DNA of 64,000 nucleotides from Streptomyces thinghirensis (GTDB lineage: Bacteria > Actinomycetota > Actinomycetia > Streptomycetales > Streptomycetaceae): positions 1 through 64,000 of the forward strand of contig JAKFGP010000002.1 of the NCBI GenBank assembly GCA_021502835.1, written 5' to 3'. The stretch's first letter is position 1, and the number at the start of each line of letters is the position of its first letter. Position numbers and translations under genes: made by a program. Shown in pieces: positions 41,345 to 50,848 of the stretch. The notes below the pieces were generated by a model. It had not been told where the DNA came from. It saw nothing but the letters and a program-made list of their open reading frames with translations, and did not search any database.

Positions 41345-42823
41345 GTGCCCTCCATGAACGAACTCGTACGCCAGCACACAGCGCTCGACGACCCGACCTC
41401 GAGTGGCTCCACCTGCTGGTCTCGGAGTGGCAGCTCCTCTCCGACCCTCCTTCGCCGACCTGGTGCTGTGGGTTCCCACCCGCGACGGCGCCCGCTACGT
41501 CTCCGTCGCCCAGATGCGGCCCAACACCGGCCCCACCTCGTACCAGGACGACATGGTCGGCCACCTGGTCCCGCGCGGCCGGCGCCCCATGCTGGACGTC
41601 GCCCTGGACGAGGGCCGGATCGTGCGCGAGGGCGACCCGGAGTGGCGCGAGGAGGTCCCGGTCCGCGTCGAGTCCATCCCCGTACGCCGTCAGGGGCGCG
41701 TCCTGGGCGTCATCGCCCGCAACACCAACCTGCTCACCGTGCGCACTCCGAGCCGCCTGGAACTCACGTATCTGCAGAGCGCCTCGGACCTCGCGCAGAT
41801 GATCGCGGCCGGCGCCTTCCCGTTCGAGAACCAGCAGGTCGACATGGACGCCTCGCCCCGCGTCGGCGACGGCCTGATCCGGCTCGACGCGGACGGCATC
41901 GTCCAGTACGCGTCCCCGGAACGCGCTGTCGGCCTACCACCACATGGGCCTCGCCGCCGACCTGGTCGGCCATCACCTTCGGACGGACCACCGCCGAACT
42001 CGCCCCGTCCCGCGGCCCGGTTGACGAGGCACTCGCCAGGGTGGCCAGCGGCTGGGCGCCGCGCGAGTTCGAGATCGAGGCGCACGACGGGGTGATCCAG
42101 TTCCGCGCCATCCCGCTCAAGCCGAAGGGCACGCGCATCGGTTCCCTGGTGCTCCTGCGCGACGTCACGGAACTGCGCCGTCGGGAGCGCGAGTTGATCA
42201 CCAAGGACGCCACGATCCGGGAGATCCACCACCGGGTGAAGAACAACCTCCAGACGGTGGCGGCCCTGCTGCGCCTCCAGGCCCGGCGCATCGAGTCCGA
42301 CCGGGGACGCGAGGCGCTGGAGGAGGCCGTGCGCCGGGTCGGCTCGATCGCGATCGTGCACGAGACGCTCTCCCAGAACCTGGACGAGCGCGTGGAGTTC
42401 GACGAGATCGCCGACCGAGTGCTGGCGATGGTGGCGGAGATCTCGCCGGGCAAGGTCACCGGCCGGCGCACCGGGCGCTTCGGCATTCTGGACGCCGAGG
42501 TCGCGACCCCCTTGTCGATGGTGCTGACCGAGGTGCTGCAGAACGCCCTGAGCACGGTTTCCGCGACGGCGACACCGGCACGGTAGAGGTCTCCCGCGGT
42601 CCGCGGCGGTACGACGAAGGAGGCCCGGCTCCTGGTCACCGTCCAGGACGACGGCGTCGGTCTGCCCGGAGGGCTTCGACCCGCACCCGCTCCGGCAACC
42701 TCGGCCTGCAGATCGTCCGCACCCTGGTGGAGGGCGAGTTGGGCGGGGCCTTCGACATGGTGCCGGCCCCCGGACCGCGGCACCCGGGTGATCCTGGACA
42801 TCCCGGTGCCCACGGACAAGTAG
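41345..42823 (+). CDS. PdtaS-like sensor histidine kinase (frameshifted)
   Basis: About 492 residues. The N-terminal GAF-type region reads LVLWVPTRDGARYVSVAQMR. A PAS-type segment follows (RLDADGIVQYASP; FRAIPLKPKGTRIGSLVLLR). The kinase core is HisKA_2: REIHHRVKNNLQTVAALLRL carries the phospho-acceptor histidine, and VQDDGVGLP, then LGLQIVRTLVEGELGG, belong to the ATPase lid. Mycobacterial PdtaS signals to an ANTAR RNA-binding regulator; no such partner is in this window. Breaks cluster at 41395-41450, 41925-41975, 42565-42600, 42665 and 42775. The gene next door is wblE. Confidence 0.88.
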
Positions 42824-42825
42824 CG

Positions 42826-42867
42826 AGCGGGGCCGGGCAGCAAGAGCGAAGCGGGGCCGGGCAGCAA
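42826..42867 (+). repeat. 18-bp direct repeat after the kinase gene
   Basis: AGCGGGGCCGGGCAGCAA occurs at 42826-42843 and again at 42850-42867, just past the stop codon and before the terminator. Confidence 0.8.
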
Positions 42868-42870
42868 AAA

Positions 42871-42897
42871 GCCCCCGGACCCGTGAGGGTCCGAGGC
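42871..42897. terminator. terminator between kinase and wblE
   Basis: Hairpin CCCCCGGACCC / GGGTCCGAGG with a GTGA loop, following an A-run (CAAAAAGCC). It can serve both convergent genes. Confidence 0.65.
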
Positions 42898-43019
42898 CAG
42901 TGCTCGTGCGATCCATCGTCCGATGCGCATCGGGGGGTACTGCGCGCTGCGGCTCGGGAGCGGGGTTGCGTACTCGCTGTACGCGCCGCCAAGCTCAGGC
43001 TGTCAGCAGGGGTGGATGG

Positions 43020-43277
43020 TCAGGCGGAGGCCTGACGAGCCCGGTTGCGGGCGGCACGGCGCTTCATTGCGCGGCGCTCGTCCTCGCTGAGACCACCCCA
43101 GACGCCGGAGTCCTGGCCGGACTCGAGCGCCCACTGCAGGCACTGCTCCATGACAGGGCAGCGACGGCAGACGGCCTTGGCTTCCTCGATCTGCAGCAGC
43201 GCGGGACCGGTGTTGCCGATGGGGAAGAAGAGCTCGGGGTCTTCCTCGCGGCAAACGGCGCGGTGACGCCAGTCCAT
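43020..43277 (-). CDS. wblE: WblE, WhiB-family iron-sulfur protein (WhiB1 orthologue)
   Basis: An intact 85-residue protein. The four cluster cysteines are visible: Cys9 (HRAVCREEDPELFF), then AVCRRCPVMEQC. They are followed by the GVWGGLSEDERRAMKRRAAR turn and basic tail. The family binds a 4Fe-4S cluster, interacts with the principal sigma factor and, in mycobacteria (WhiB1), is essential and nitric-oxide sensitive. It lies beside the PdtaS-like kinase, as in Mycobacterium tuberculosis. AGGAGAGG precedes the ATG. Confidence 0.95.
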   Translation of the reverse strand: MDWRHRAVCREEDPELFFPIGNTGPALLQIEEAKAVCRRCPVMEQCLQWALESGQDSGVWGGLSEDERRAMKRRAARNRARQASA

Positions 43278-43321
43278 GGCTGCTACCTCTCCTTGGTATT
43301 ACATGCTGGGATGCTTGTGAA

Positions 43322-43337
43322 TGTGAACGCTTTCACG
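43322..43337. promoter_or_regulatory. CRP-type site upstream of wblE
   Basis: TGTGAACGCTTTCACG matches the TGTGA-N6-TCACA consensus except for its last base. It lies 45 bp upstream of the wblE start. In M. tuberculosis whiB1 is directly controlled by CRP. Confidence 0.6.
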
Positions 43338-43599
43338 AATCCCTCAACAAGGGAAGGGGCCTACCGTCAGGTTGCCCTGGCGTGGTCCTGTGGTTTGAAG
43401 AGGGGTTCTGGTGATCTGTGAAGGCCGGTGTTGCGGGCCGTTCCGATCGCCAAGAAGAGACTCGCAAACCTCGGCGGCGGATACAACCCCTTCCGGAAAG
43501 TTTTTTTGATTCTTCGGTGTCGACTAGGTCACAGCCGTACTTCTATGGGGGTGGACCCTGGCCTAAACGTTCGAGTGAAAGGACTTTCGCCCCTTCTGC
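43338..43599. other. intergenic region between wblE and the lipid kinase gene
   Basis: Apart from the wblE promoter area at its left end I see only an AT-rich run GGAAAGTTTTTTTGATTCTT near 43494-43513. That could be a terminator tail or a promoter element for wblE. No gene. Confidence 0.4.
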
Positions 43600-44568
43600 T
43601 CACACAATCACACGCAGTGCACGGCGAACGCCTGTGAACGTCACGCTGGTCCGCAGCCCCAGGTGGTCACCGTCCATCTGGAGGGGGAGTGGGACCTTCG
43701 AATGCAAGGTGAACTCGGTCATGTCGTGCAGGGAGACGGCGTGCCTGCCCCGGGGCCCGCGCTCGGGGGACGAAGTGAGCAACTGGGTGCCATACCGGGC
43801 AACGCGGCCGTCGACAGGCGGTGGAGGCCGAAGACGTCGAGCCCGGTATCGAACGAGGCTTTAGGTGACGCGTAGATCGGGCGATTGCCGAGAAACGTCC
43901 ACGGGCACGTGTTCGAGACTATGGACAGCACCAGATCGGTCACCGGATCCTCACCCGCCCGCTCCAGCGTGATCGTCCCGTTGCGGCGGTGCGGCTCGCC
44001 GATGAGCGCGCGCATCACCTGGCGGACGTAGAGGGCGTGCGTCGACTTCTTCCCGCGCTCACGGTGCTGCTCGACCCGGCCGACCACGCCGGCGTCGAAG
44101 CCCAGCCCGGCGTTGAAGGTGAACCAGCGGGCCGGGACCGCCTCGTCCTCCGTGCCCGGCGTGCCCGAGGCCAGGCCCAGCCCGACGGTCCGCTCGCTGC
44201 CCTCGCGCAGTGCGTCCAGCAGGGCGCCGGTGGCCTCCACCGCGTGGTTGGGCAGGCCGAGGGCGCGGGCGAAGACGTTGGTGGAACCGCCCGGGACCAC
44301 CGCGAGACGGGGCAGCTTCTCGGGGCAGGGGCCGTCGTGCAGCAGACCGTTGACGACCTCGTTGACCGTGCCGTCGCCGCCGAGGGCCACCACCAGGTCG
44401 ATGTCGTCGCTCTGTGCCGCCTGCCGGCCGAGGTCGCGCGCGTGGCCGCGGTACTCGGTGGTGACCGCCTCCAGCTTCATCTCGCTCGCGAGCGCGTGGA
44501 TCAGCATCGTCGCGCGTACGCGCACTTGTGGTGGTTGCCGCCGGATTGACCACGAGAAGTGCACGCAT
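43600..44568 (-). CDS. diacylglycerol/lipid kinase family protein (frameshifted)
   Basis: About 322 residues starting MRALLVVNPAATTTS at 44568. The nucleotide-binding GGDGTVNEVVNGLL and PGGSTNVFARALGLP motifs identify the DAGK catalytic domain; the C-terminal domain contains MDGDHLGLRTSVTFTGVRRA. It phosphorylates a lipid alcohol at the membrane; the substrate is unknown. Breaks lie near 44525 and 43790. GGTACC palindromic sequence lies just upstream of its start. Confidence 0.88.
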
Positions 44569-44691
44569 GGTTTGCAGGGTACCTACTCAGTGGTACCCGG
44601 CCCAGACCGAGGTGGAGATCGCCGAGGGCGCACGGAGCACACGGTCGGACGCGCCCATGGGATCCAGTGCGCCGAGGGCTACCCTTCAGGG

Positions 44692-45138
44692 GTGAGCAGT
44701 GAGCAGACCCCCACCCCCGAAGCCGCCGAAGAGGCGGGCCCCCGTCCCGGCCGGCTGACCGCCGCGGCCGCGCTGGCCGCACTGGAGGGGCTGGCGCTCG
44801 TCGTCGGCGGCGCCTGGATGCTCGTGGGAGGTCTCGCCGGCCACCCCGACGACCGGACCTCGGCCATCACCGGCGGCGTCACCCTGATCGTCCTCGCCCT
44901 GCTGCCGCTCCTCGCCGCCCGCGGACTGATCGGCCGGCGGGGCTGGAGCCGGGGGCCCGCCGTCATCACGCAGATCATGGCGCTGCCGGTGGCCTACAAC
45001 CTGCTGCAGGCCGACAGCGTGGCCATCCCGGCGGGCATCGTGCTCGGCGTCGTGGCCGTCACGGCACTGGTGCTGCTCGTGAACCCCACGACCACCCAGG
45101 CCCTCGGCATCCGGGGACCCGGCAGCGCCGAGAAGTAG
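44692..45138 (+). CDS. small four-helix membrane protein
   Basis: An intact 148-residue protein starting GTG 44692. A charged N-terminus is followed by four hydrophobic helices (AAALAALEGLALVVGGAWML; AITGGVTLIVLALLPLLAAR; AVITQIMALPVAYNLLQ; GIVLGVVAVTALVLLVNPTT). Conserved in Streptomyces as far as I recall; the function is unknown. Confidence 0.75.
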   Translation: MSSEQTPTPEAAEEAGPRPGRLTAAAALAALEGLALVVGGAWMLVGGLAGHPDDRTSAITGGVTLIVLALLPLLAARGLIGRRGWSRGPAVITQIMALPVAYNLLQADSVAIPAGIVLGVVAVTALVLLVNPTTTQALGIRGPGSAEK

Positions 45139-45197
45139 CCGAGGAGCAGCGGCCGTCCGGAGGTCTCCGCCGACGACCACCGACCGGTGCCCGGCCG

Positions 45198-46282
45198 CTA
45201 CTCCTCGACCAGCAGCTTCTCCCGCAGCTGCGCCAGTGTGCGGGCCAGCAGCCGCGACACGTGCATCTGCGAGATCCCGACCTCCTGCGCGATCTGCGAC
45301 TGGGTCATGTTGCCAAGAAGCGCAGCAGCAGGATCCGTTTCTCCCGCCGGCGGCAGGTCCTCCAGCAGTGGCTTGAGCGACTCCCGGTACTCGACGCCCT
45401 CCAGGGCCTCGTCCTCGGCGCCCAGGGTGTCCGCGACCGCCGGGGACTCGTCGTCGGTGTCCGGGACGTCCAGGGACAGCGTGGAGTACGCGTTGGCCGA
45501 CTCCAGGCCCTCCAGGACCTCCTCCTCCGAGATCGCCAGCTTCTCGGCGAGTTCGTGGACCGTGGGGGAGCGCCCGTGCAACTGCGAGAGTTCCGCCGTG
45601 GCCGTCGTCAGGGCCAGCCGAAGCTCCTGCAGGCGCCGCGGGACGCGCACCGCCCAGCCCTTGTCCCGGAAGTGCCGCTTGATCTCGCCGACGACCGTGG
45701 GGGTCGCGTAGGTGGAGAACTCCACCCCGCGGTCCGGGTCGAAGCGGTCGACCGACTTGATCAGTCCGATGGTGGCGACCTGGGTGAGGTCGTCCAGGGG
45801 CTCGCCGCGGTTGGAAGCGGCGCGCGAGGTGCTCGACGAGCGGCAGGTGCATGCGGACCAGCCGGTTGCGCAGTTCCGCGTACGCCGGACTGTCCTTCTC
45901 CAGCGTGCGCAGCTCGGCGAACAGGAGACGTGCCCCGCTGCGGTCCTGCGGGTCGTGCCGCGTGCCCTGCGTGCCCCGTGCACCCGGAGCGCCGTCCTCG
46001 GAGTGTCGCTCGTGCTCGCTCATCGTCCCGCCCGTTGCCCTTTCCCGAGCCCCCTCGCCTCCGCTCGGACGGGCCGGACGGGGTGTCCCCGGTCCGCTGT
46101 CCGTCGTCCGGGACGACGGCCCCGGGGGAGGCCTCGTCCTCCGGATGCGGCCGGGCCCTGCTCGGGGATGCCGTCGATGCCGTCCGCCGTGCGCCGGGCC
46201 TCGTTCTCAGAACGTGCGCCCTCGGCCGGCAGCTCCCGTGTGCCGCGCTCCTCGTCCCGCACCGGCCCGTCCCCGTTCTCAC
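45198..46282 (-). CDS. sigH: SigH, SigB/SigF-type sigma factor (frameshifted)
   Basis: The catalytic part is a stress sigma factor of the SigF/SigB group. Region 2 reads LVEHLARRFRNRGEPLDDLT and QVATIGLIKSVDRFDPDRGV; region 3 is HGRSPTVHELAEKLAISEEE; region 4 is NMTQSQIAQEVGISQMHVSR. Two starts are possible. GTG 46282 overlaps the stop of the anti-sigma gene (GTGA) and gives a long acidic N-terminal extension interrupted by one frame break. ATG 46023 (MSEHERHSEDGAPGARG) gives the short form. Several sigma-H forms are known in S. coelicolor. Breaks also near 45820 and 45330. Confidence 0.88.
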
Positions 46283-46693
46283 GTCGGCCCGGGTCCCGCG
46301 CCGCGCTGTTTGTAGAGGCTGATCGAAACGGTTTTGTCCTCGTCCACGGCGGAGGAGACCTTGCCCGCGAGGGCGGACAGCACGGTCCAGGCGAAGGTGT
46401 CCCGCGAGGGAGCGTGGCCGTCCGTGGTCGGCGCCGGAGACGGTGACCTCGAGCGAGTCGTCGACGAGGCGGAAGACACAACTGAGCACCGAGCCGGGCA
46501 CGGCCTGCTGAAGCAGGATCGCGCAGGCCTCGTCGACTGCGATGCGCAGGTTCCTCGATCTCGTCGAGGGTGAAGTCCAAACGGGCTGCGAGGCCGGCCG
46601 TCGCCGTACGCAGCACCGACAGGTAGGCACCGCGGCCGGCAGCCGGACTTCGACGAAGTCCTGGGTCGCGGGCTCGCCTGCGATCTGGGACAC
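46279..46693 (-). CDS. prsH: PrsH/UshX, RsbW-type anti-sigma factor (frameshifted)
   Basis: About 138 residues of the HATPase_c_2 (SpoIIAB/RsbW) family. The N-box region reads LRIAVDEACAILLQQAVPGS, and it ends VSISLYKQRGAGPGPT. It lacks a recognisable kinase G-box, as is common in Streptomyces members. GTG 46693 is chosen because GGAGG lies five bases upstream. It is translationally coupled to sigH and presumably sequesters it. Breaks lie near 46620, 46550 and 46430. Confidence 0.85.
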
Positions 46694-46942
46694 CCTCACC
46701 TCCAAGGTGGTACAAGCGTTACAGGGTCGAGGGCCGCCCCTCGGGGTAACGCGCTACGTGGTTCAGCGGTGACGTTATCGCGCTCCAGAGTTTCCTGTCC
46801 CCGAGACCCCAACCCTTGCTGTCACTCATAGTAAACACATGAACACGCACAGTGGCTAGGGGTTCGGCGGGCCCAAATCGGAAGAGCGCGCGCCGGGTTG
46901 ACGTACCCAGGCGTCAGAGGGTCGAACCGTCCCTGGGACAGG

Positions 46943-47205
46943 TCACACGAGTACGTGATCGACGAAGCACCAGCGCCAGCTCTCACCCGGCTCGAAGGTC
47001 CGCATCACCGGGTGGCCGGTCGCCTCGTGATGGGCCGTCGCGTGCCGCCTCGGCGAGGAGTCGCAGCAGCCCACGTGACCGCAGACGAGGCACAGCCTCC
47101 ATGCACCGGGTCCGTGCCCTCGGCCCACGAACACTCCGGGCGGGTCTCGCCGCGTGGCTCCGGTTCCGGGTGCGGCAGCGCGTCGGCGTGCGTGCACTGT
47201 TTCAC
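46943..47205 (-). CDS. UBP-type zinc-finger protein (one frameshift)
   Basis: About 87 residues. After a shift near 47125 it has the ZnF-UBP pattern LCLVCGHVGCCDSSPRRHAT followed by AHHEATGHPVMRTFEPG and SWRWCFVDHVLV. The finger normally binds C-terminal tails of ubiquitin-like proteins; in bacteria its role is unknown. The start is GTG 47205. Confidence 0.85.
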
Positions 47206-47264
47206 GATTGCCAGGTTACGACGGGTGTGCGGATGACCGCGCGGGAAGAGGGCGGGCGAGGACC

Positions 47265-48860
47265 ATGGACGTGATGCCGCTGCTGTTGCTGGTGGCGGGC
47301 AGCGCCGCTGGATCGCCGCGGCGGGGCGGCGCGTGCCGGTGCCGGCACCGCTGCTGCTGGTCGCGGTGGGTCTGGCGGTGAGCTACGTCCCCGGAGTGCC
47401 CGGACTGCACCCTCGACCCGCACATCGTCCTGCCCCTGCTGCTGCCCCCGCTGCTCCACACGGCGGCCACCGACAGCTCCTACCTCGACCTGCGGGCACA
47501 GCTGCGGCCCGTGGCGCTGCTGTCCGTGGGCTACGTCCTCTTCGCCACCTTCGTCGTCGGCTGCGCCGCGTGCCTAATCGTGCCCGGCCTGCCGCTGGCC
47601 GCGGCCCTGGTGCTCGGCGCGGTGGTGGCGCCGCCGGACGCCGTCGCGGCCACGGCGGTGGCGCGCCGCGTGGGGCTGCCCTCCCGGATCACCACGATCC
47701 TCCAGGGCGAGTCCCTGGTGAACGACGCCACCGCGATCACCGCCTTCAGGGTGGCGCTCGCGGCGGCGGTCGGCGAAGGGTGCCACGTGGGCCGGCGGGA
47801 TCACGGAGTTCCTGATCGCGGCCATCGGTGGCGTCGGCGTCGGGCTGGTGCTGATGGTGCCGCTCCACTGGCTGCGCACGCACGTGAAGGAGGCGCTCCT
47901 CAAGAACACGCTCTCCCTGCTGATCCCGTTCGTGGCCTACGCCGTCGCCGAGCAGGTGCACGCGTCCGGGGTGCTCGCGGTGGTGGTCGTCGCGCTCTAT
48001 CTCGGCCACCGCGCGTGGGAGGTCGATTTCGCCACCCGTCTCCAGGAGGAGGCGGTGTGGAAGATGGTCGCCTTCGTCCTGGAGTCGGCCGTGTTCGCCC
48101 TGATCGGACTCCAGCTGCCCGTCGTCCTCAAGGGCCTCGGGGAGTACGAGGGTGCCGACGCCGCCTGGTACGCGGTCGCCGTCTTCCTGGTGGTCGCCGT
48201 GGCCAGGTTCGTGTGGGTGTATCCGGCGACCTTCCTGCCACGGCTGTCGGCGCGCGTACGCGCGCGTGAGGGCGACCTCTCCTGGAAGGGGCCGTTCGTG
48301 ATCGGCTGGGCCGGGATGCGGGGTGTGGTCTCGCTCGCGATCGCCTTCTCCATCCCGCTCACCGTGCACGGCGGCGAGCCCTTCCCGAGCGCAACCTCAT
48401 TCTGTTCCTCACCTTCACCACGGTCATCGGCACGCTGGTCGTCCAGGGCGTCACCCTGCCGCCGCTGATCCGCCTGCTGAGGTTCCCCGCGCGCGACGTG
48501 CAGGCCGAGACGCTCGCGGAGGCCAACGCCCAGGCACAGGCGTCCCGGGCCGCTGAGCAGCGCCTGGACGACCTCCTCGCCGACGAAGCGCAACGCCCTG
48601 CCCGCCCCGCTCGCCGACCGCCTCCGCACGGTCCTGGAACGGCGCCGCAACGCCGTCTGGGAACGGCTCGGACAGGTCAACCCCGTCACCGGGGAGACCG
48701 TCGACGACACCTACCGGCGGCTGTCCAGGAGATGATCGGCGCGGAGCGCGAGGTCTTCGTCCGGCTCCGGGACGGCCGCTACATCGACGACGAGATGCTC
48801 CGGACGCTGCTGCGCAGGCTGGACCTGGAGGAGGCAGCGGCATACCGGGAGACGGCGTGA
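47265..48860 (+). CDS. Na+/H+ antiporter, CPA1 family (frameshifted)
   Basis: About 530 residues with about 12 helices (LGAVVAPPDAVAATAVARRV carries the ion-binding aspartates; GWAGMRGVVSLAIAFSIPLT is a CPA1 signature). A cytoplasmic helical tail includes AANAQAQ-type and LLRRLDLEEAAAYRETA sequences. It exchanges protons for sodium or potassium. ATG 47265 follows GGGCGAGG. Breaks are near 47310, 47405, 47775, 48390, 48590 and 48720. Confidence 0.9.
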
Positions 48861-48994
48861 GCGGGAGACGGCGTGAGGGCGTCGCACGCGCGCGTGCGAC
48901 GCCGGGCGCGGGCACGGGGGCACGGGGGGCGTCCGGCGTGTTCGGGTGAGGCCGTAGCGGGCGTGCGGCGCCCGTGTCGCCCGGCGGGGTCAGG

Positions 48995-49904
48995 TCAGGG
49001 AAAGGGGCGGCCGGTGATGACCGCCGTCAGGGTCGTGCCCCGCGGGAAGGTGCCCTCCTCGGTGAGGACGAGCAGGGCGTGGAGCATCTTGGCGACGTAG
49101 ACGCGTTCCACGGGGAGGCCGTGGCGGTGTTCGAAGTCCTCGGCGAAGGAGTCGAGCTCGGGAGTGGTGCGGGCGTAGCCGCCGCAGTGGAAGCGGTCGT
49201 CGAGGCTCCAGGCGCCGCGGAGCCCGCCGAAGGCACGCGTCTGGAGCCGCCGTACGTCGTCGGCCAGGAAGCCGCCCTTGAGGACGGGTATCCCGAGCGA
49301 CCGGCGGCCCGGCGGGAGGCCGGCGGCCAGCCCGGCGAGCGTGCCGCCGGTGCCGCGGGCGAGCGCGACCACGTCGGCGTGCTCGCCCAGTTCCTCGCCG
49401 AGGGCCCGGCAGCCGCGCACGGCCTCCGCGTTGCTGCCGCCCTCGGGGACGACGACGGCGTCCTCGGCGTCCACGGCGCTCAGCAGGGCCGCCAGGGTCT
49501 CCGGCTCGGTCTTGCGGCGGTACGTCGAGCGGTCGACGAAGTGCAGCCGCATGCCGTCGCCGCGCACCGGGCCAGCGAGGCGTTGAGCGGCCGTCCGGCC
49601 AGTTCCTGACCGCGCACCACGCCCACCGTGGACAGTCCGAGCAACCGGCCGGCGGCGGCCGTGGCGCGCAGGTGGTTGGAGTAGGCGCCGCCGAACGTGA
49701 CGACGGTACGACCGTCGGCCATGGCGAGATTCGGTGCGAGTTTGCGCCATTTGTTGCCGACCAGCTCGGGGTGGACGAGATCGTCCCGCTTCAGCAGCAA
49801 GCGGACACCGCGACGCTCGAACCGCTCGTCGGCGGCCTCCCGCAGGGGAGAGGGCAGGCGGGGGGGCCCAGGGCGGCGAGGTCGCGGGTGTCGGTGCCGG
49901 TCAC
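48995..49904 (-). CDS. PLP-dependent ACC deaminase / D-cysteine desulfhydrase family enzyme (frameshifted)
   Basis: About 303 residues of fold-type II PLP enzyme. The PLP lysine lies in PELVGNKWRKLAPNLAMADG and the substrate loop is TFGGAYSNHLRATAAAGRLL. The phosphate-binding glycine-rich loop is ALARGTGGTLAGLAAGLPPG. It could act on ACC or D-cysteine; these are not separable by eye. One break near 49570. The GTG start (49904) is supported by the RDDLVHP motif spacing. Confidence 0.85.
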
Positions 49905-49940
49905 CCCGCCATTGTCCCGCCGCCGCGCGCGGCGGACACG

Positions 49941-50519
49941 TCACTTCAGCCGGTCCCGGATCCGCCCACGCATCGACGCCATGGTGAAACCGCGCGGGTC
50001 CACCTTCCCCGGCTGCCATTCGAGGTGGCCGATGACGGATCGTTCGTTCCACCCGTGGTGCCGGCAGACCGCGGCGGCGGCCCGCTCGATCGCCTCCAGC
50101 TGTGCCGCCGGCCAGGGATCGTCGCCGTCGCCCAGGTTCTCGCACTCGAAGCCGTAGAAGTGGCGGTTACCGTCCGTGTTCGACTCGTTGTCCCGGGGCA
50201 GCCCCCTCTCGGCGATCACCGCGCGCAGGACGTCGTCGTCGCCGAGCCCGGCGTGGTTGGCCCGGCCGTACCCGACCAGGTGGACCTTGCCGTCCTTGGT
50301 GATGACCCCGTGGCACAGCGGTCCCGGCAGGCCTTCGTAACCCTTGCGGCAGATCTCCACGGTCCGCGTGCTGCCCTTGGTGACCGTGTGGTGGATCATC
50401 ACGCCGTGCACCGGCCCCCAGGGACCCTTGTGGTTGCGGTTGTGGTCCCGCCAGTCGCCGACCTGGACGACGGTGAGGCCCTCCGCCTTCAGTGCCTTGA
50501 GAAAACTGCTCGCGGACAT
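49941..50519 (-). CDS. N-acetylmuramoyl-L-alanine amidase (Amidase_2/PGRP fold)
   Basis: An intact 192-residue protein. Zinc ligands are the histidine in GVMIHHTVTKGS, a second in HLEWQPGKVDPRG and the aspartate of KVDP. NRHFYGFECENLGDGDDPWP is the central conserved block. No signal peptide is visible, so export is unclear; it could come from a phage-like ancestor. ATG 50519 is used; an upstream in-frame GTG at 50546 lacks a ribosome-binding site. Confidence 0.88.
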   Translation of the reverse strand: MSASSFLKALKAEGLTVVQVGDWRDHNRNHKGPWGPVHGVMIHHTVTKGSTRTVEICRKGYEGLPGPLCHGVITKDGKVHLVGYGRANHAGLGDDDVLRAVIAERGLPRDNESNTDGNRHFYGFECENLGDGDDPWPAAQLEAIERAAAAVCRHHGWNERSVIGHLEWQPGKVDPRGFTMASMRGRIRDRLK

Positions 50520-50848
50520 GGGTGAGGCCACGGCCGGCTCCTTCACGCTGCGCGACGACCGCCCGACGCGGCCGCCTCGTACGGTGCTTCTACCGAAACG
50601 GAGCGCTCCCTAGTACTTGTTCGGTCCGTGTGCGATCCGATCCGGACAATCTCGTCCCGGCCAACAGCGCTGAACAGGGCGGGACAAGACGCCGAGAAGC
50701 CGAAGAAGCACCCATGTGTGCCCCGGCCGGAGGGTGATCCATTCCCGCTCTTTCGGGTAATAGCACCGGCACGCTCCGTGAGGAAGGCTGGTCCACGCAC
50801 ATCGATGCCGGGCGTAGCCGTCCGGCATGACCGGGAGGGCAATTCCCT
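50520..50848. other. upstream region of the encapsulin gene
   Basis: There is no gene here. An inverted repeat ATGCCGG-N10-CCGGCAT lies at 50805-50828, 20 bp before the encapsulin ATG. I see no clear promoter consensus. Confidence 0.5.
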
